A DNA stretch of 7,960 nucleotides, taken from NCBI GenBank assembly GCA_001804345.1, contig MHFU01000106.1, forward strand, positions 1 through 7,960, written 5' to 3'. Position 1 is the first letter of the stretch; each line of letters begins with the position of its first letter. A program made the position numbers and the translations under genes. The notes beneath the pieces are model-generated. The model saw only the letters and a program-made list of their open reading frames with translations, was not told the origin of the DNA and made no database searches. This document shows, one piece after another, positions 6,161 through 7,960 of this stretch. The DNA is from Omnitrophica bacterium RIFOXYB12_FULL_50_7 (lineage in GTDB: Bacteria; Omnitrophota; Omnitrophia; Omnitrophales; Aquincolibacteriaceae).

Positions 6161-6319
6161 GAGGAGGCTGAAGAGGCCGATGATGAGGAGAATGAGGCCG
6201 ACGATGGCGGTGAGGCGGGTCAACTCACGCAGAAGACCGCCCACACCAAGATTCATGAGTACGGTATTCAAGACCAACCCAATAATAAAAACGATCAATC
6301 CCTTTTGCCAAAGTTTCAT
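6149..6319 (-). CDS. Intact 56-aa two-helix membrane protein (copy B)
   Basis: I do not recognise a named family. The protein starts MKLWQKGLIVFIIGLVLNTV. It has one hydrophobic helix at about 8-23, a glycine turn GVGGLLRELTR, a second helix at about 37-53 (TAIVGLILLIIGLFSLL), and ends RRK. It should be a small hairpin protein of the inner membrane with both ends inside. The ATG lies 9 bases after the stop of the truncated nitroreductase, and GAGGGG within that gene's last codons is the likely ribosome site (spacing about 13, long). Support for it being a real gene comes from the paralogue at 2500-2721, which matches 24 of the first 31 residues with a nearly identical leader. Stop is TAG at 6149. 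Confidence 0.8.
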   Translation of the reverse strand: MKLWQKGLIVFIIGLVLNTVLMNLGVGGLLRELTRLTAIVGLILLIIGLFSLLRRK

Positions 6320-6350
6320 ATTGCTATTTTAACCCCTCCCCGTCGGACGC
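6291..6350 (-). repeat. Conserved leader and start block of the small membrane gene, copy B
   Basis: Matches 2693-2752 in 58 of 60 bases. The match resumes after a 24-base insertion with CGTCCGGTTAT at 6375-6385, the same sequence that directly follows the block in copy A. Confidence 0.85.
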
Positions 6351-6374
6351 AAAGTCCTGAGCTTGTCGAAGGGG
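6351..6374. repeat. 24-bp repeat inserted at a hairpin apex
   Basis: The core CCTGAGCTTGTCGAAGG type word (6356-6372) is a widespread bacterial intergenic repeat whose translation gives FDKLRT. It stands exactly between CGGACGC (6344-6350) and CGTCCG (6375-6380), which are directly joined in copy A (2746-2758). The outer arms still pair, so this leader now forms a hairpin with a long loop. Confidence 0.8.
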
Positions 6375-6385
6375 CGTCCGGTTAT

Positions 6386-6469
6386 ATACGAAACGGCTTC
6401 AATTAGGCGATGCACCTTCGGGATTGGCAACTGCGTCAACTTACAATTGAAGACTTGACCCCTTGTCAT
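6386..6469 (-). other. Foreign 3' segment fused to the nitroreductase
   Basis: In frame with the nitroreductase but without family similarity; it encodes MTRGQVFNCKLTQLPIPKVH and about 10 more residues. It begins at the point where nitroreductase similarity stops. TGACCCCTTGTCA (6456-6468) with short inverted ends lies near the joint and may mark a mobile or recombined sequence. I cannot name its source. Confidence 0.4.
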
Positions 6470-6731
6470 CTTTTCTGAAACAACAACGACAAGCGCGGCC
6501 GCTTCTTTGGCAAACTTGTTGATGCAGTAGACGCCCGAGAAAATCCTGTCGCAAACGCGGGCCTTGAGCCGGGGTTCATCCACCACAATGAAATGCCACG
6601 CCTGGGAATTGCACGCCGAAGGCGCCAGCCGCGCGGCTTCCAAACATTTCAGAATGTCTTCTTTCGGTACCGGTTTCTCGGAATACCGCCTCACGCTTCT
6701 CCGTTTAACAATCAAATCCATCAATGACATT

Positions 6732-7904
6732 TCAGCTCCCCTTTTTCTGTTTTTTTTCGATCTTATACTTAAGGTAATAGTCATTCACATCGATATTTTC
6801 CGATTTCAAAACGGATCGAAACGCCCAGTTTTTCTCCATTAACTCTAAATTGCTTCGAGCCTGCCGATTGCGCGGATTAATGGAAAGCGCTTTCCCAATC
6901 CTATCCAGTCCCTCACGATATCTCTTCTTTCTTAAATAAAGCGCCCCAACGAGACTTAATGTTTCGTCATTATTGGGATCAAGCTCTAAAGCTCGTTCAA
7001 GCGCCGCCAAAGCTTTATCCTCCTTTCCGATTTCTAAGTAATTTAAACCCAAATTAAAAAAGACGAGTTTAATTTTCGGATCCAAGGAAACCGCGATTTC
7101 ATATTCTTGAATAGCTGCCTTTTTGTCTTTTTTTAAAGAATACGCGCTTCCTAACGCCCCATGCAAATCAGCATAATAGGGCAACCCCTTAACCGCTTTA
7201 TTCAAAATCCAAATCGCTTCATCAGCTCTTTCCAACGTATAATAAAGAACCCCTAAATTGTACAGAAATCCGGCGATCGTTTCCTTTTTGGTCATGCATT
7301 TCAAGGTGTCCTGGGTGGCTGAAAACTCTTTTATATAATATTCATCGGGGACGATTCGCCCTTTGAGGGTCGTTTCAATATTAAAACTCACGCTTCCGTG
7401 CTTGTATTTGATAAAAATATGTTTGGATAGAAAAACTCCATAAAAAGGCAGGTCTAATCTTTCGGCCAAGGTAAGGTATATCAAAGAAAGACCGATGCAA
7501 TAACCTTTTTTTGTATCTAAAACTTTATTAAAAAAGAAATCCGTTTCGGGCTTTTCTTCGACTATCTTTTTTTCCGTCGGCGAGAAACGATAGGTCTCAA
7601 AAATATGCTTATTGACCAATGAAAGCAATTCTTTGATCGATTTATTTCCGGCAATCAACGGACGCAAACGATCTGCCATTTGATCGATTTGATCAAGATA
7701 AGCTTGCACATCAAAGTCTTGGCCATAAATATCCTGGTAACCATACTTTGAAATAAGAAGAACATCTCGGGCGAGATTGACTTCTTGTTCAGGCTGGAGC
7801 AAAATCGCATCGATTTCATCGGCAAACTTTTGGGGTACTTCATAACTCTGAAATCGAGCGCACGAAACGAAAATCATTAATAAAAGGCAATACAAAATCC
7901 TCAT
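6732..7904 (-). CDS. Lipoprotein with SirB1-like transglutaminase domain and TPR repeats, 390 aa
   Basis: Residues 1-15 (MRILYCLLLMIFVSC) are a lipoprotein-type signal with Cys15; the -3 position is Phe, not the usual Leu, so anchoring is probable, not certain. Residues about 38-205 resemble the SirB1/transglutaminase-like family: DVLLISKYGYQDIYGQDFDV, SLVNKHIFETYRF, TKKGYCIGLSLIYLTLAERL with candidate Cys136, YGVFLSKHIFIKY with His162, and FNIET with Asn175. The Cys suggests peptidase or transglutaminase-like chemistry is possible; the substrate is unknown. Residues 212-347 are four TPR repeats (LGVLYYTLERADEAIWILNKA and three more), a protein-binding platform. It probably acts at the periplasmic face of a membrane. 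Its stop is followed after one base by the nitroreductase start. Its ATG may overlap the stop of an upstream gene as ATGA, and its own ribosome site is weak. Confidence 0.85.
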   Translation of the reverse strand: MRILYCLLLMIFVSCARFQSYEVPQKFADEIDAILLQPEQEVNLARDVLLISKYGYQDIYGQDFDVQAYLDQIDQMADRLRPLIAGNKSIKELLSLVNKHIFETYRFSPTEKKIVEEKPETDFFFNKVLDTKKGYCIGLSLIYLTLAERLDLPFYGVFLSKHIFIKYKHGSVSFNIETTLKGRIVPDEYYIKEFSATQDTLKCMTKKETIAGFLYNLGVLYYTLERADEAIWILNKAVKGLPYYADLHGALGSAYSLKKDKKAAIQEYEIAVSLDPKIKLVFFNLGLNYLEIGKEDKALAALERALELDPNNDETLSLVGALYLRKKRYREGLDRIGKALSINPRNRQARSNLELMEKNWAFRSVLKSENIDVNDYYLKYKIEKKQKKGS

Positions 7905-7960
7905 AAAACCACAAAAAGAGGCGCGACTCCCTTTTTCGGTTTACTCACTGTTTTTGGGTA
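7901..7960 (-). CDS. Possible C-terminal end of an upstream gene
   Basis: On the minus strand 19 sense codons are open from the window edge to a TGA at 7901-7903, encoding a basic tail, YPKTVSKPKKGVAPLFVVL. The TGA overlaps the ATG of the TPR lipoprotein as ATGA, the same arrangement as at 282-285, and that gene lacks a clear ribosome site, as expected for coupled translation. The stretch is too short to exclude chance. No family can be assigned. Confidence 0.4.
   Translation of the reverse strand, partial: YPKTVSKPKKGVAPLFVVL

Larger units (their letters stand above)
6329..6730 (-). pseudogene. C-terminally truncated nitroreductase-family protein with repeat-derived tail
   Basis: From the ATG at 6730 (GGGGAG about 6 bases before) the protein has 133 residues. 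The start is a clear nitroreductase-fold FMN enzyme: MDLIVKRRSVRRYSEKPV with the FMN-phosphate arginines, LEAARLAPSACNSQAWHFIVV at about 31-50, and FAKEAAALVVVVSEK to residue 87. Family members are usually about 165-200 residues and continue with a helix near the active site and a GLGTCWIGWF-type motif. Neither is present. Residues 88-119 (MTRGQVFNCKL...) do not resemble the family, and the tail PFDKLRTLRPTGRG is translated repeat sequence. The enzyme is therefore probably inactive. The start is one base after the stop of the TPR lipoprotein gene, so the two were co-translated. An upstream ATG at 6784 lies inside that gene and is less likely. Confidence 0.8.

Noticed and set aside
5946..6332. 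Plus-strand open frame of 128 codons
   Set aside because: It lies opposite the AlbA_2 start fragment, its promoter and the small membrane gene. Its composition (runs of RRR and MMRRM) is that of an antisense shadow.
2693..6350. CRISPR array from repeated hairpins
   Set aside because: The repeats differ in length and kind, are not evenly spaced and have no unique spacers or cas genes.
7905..7945. Terminator from AAAAAGAGG and CCCTTTTT before the TPR gene
   Set aside because: The stem needs a mismatch and a wobble pair, and the open frame with the ATGA overlap explains the stretch at least as well.

Overview
The window looks like accessory chromosome of an uncultivated Gram-negative bacterium. 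The evidence is a lipoprotein-type signal, a Sec-type signal on a secreted hydrolase, and small inner-membrane proteins. Nothing here fixes a phylum. The density of short palindromic repeats and broken genes resembles repeat-rich environmental genomes, but that is only an impression. Every chromosomal gene lies on the minus strand. The only plus-strand gene is the transposase of an inserted IS.

Left block (1-2491): a minus-strand set of three overlapping genes. The first (625-2373) encodes a secreted protein of about 582 residues. It has a GC-rich N-terminal module and an AT-rich C-terminal alpha/beta-hydrolase domain with a visible Ser-Asp-His set, and base composition changes sharply near 1555. 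It overlaps by 38 bp a single-pass membrane protein of 126 residues (282-662). That gene overlaps by ATGA a secreted protein that runs off the left edge (1-285). I read this as a possible secreted lipase-like toxin with an immunity or accessory protein. That role is inference.

Middle block (2374-2889): a repeat field. It holds a GTAC-rich inverted repeat, a broken copy of a small two-helix membrane protein gene split by a twin-hairpin segment, a hairpin followed by an 11-bp tandem duplication, and scattered GTCCGGTTAT words.

Central block (2890-6007): one AlbA_2/Schlafen-like, GHKL-ATPase-type regulator gene of 462 codons. It is cut after codon 17 by a complete IS1380-family element (4228-5952, 1725 bp, 15-bp perfect terminal inverted repeats, TTAG target duplication). 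Removing the IS and one TTAG restores an unbroken reading frame, including the family's N-terminal motif, so the insertion looks recent.

Right block (6123-7960): minus-strand genes in the order of transcription. These are the possible tail of an unknown gene, a SirB1-like transglutaminase plus TPR lipoprotein (6732-7904), a nitroreductase whose C-terminal half is replaced by repeat-derived sequence (6329-6730), and an intact 56-residue two-helix membrane protein (6149-6319) paralogous to the broken copy at 2500-2721. The two paralogues share a 60-bp start region identical at 58 positions. In the right-hand copy a 24-bp repeat sits exactly in the apex of the leader hairpin.
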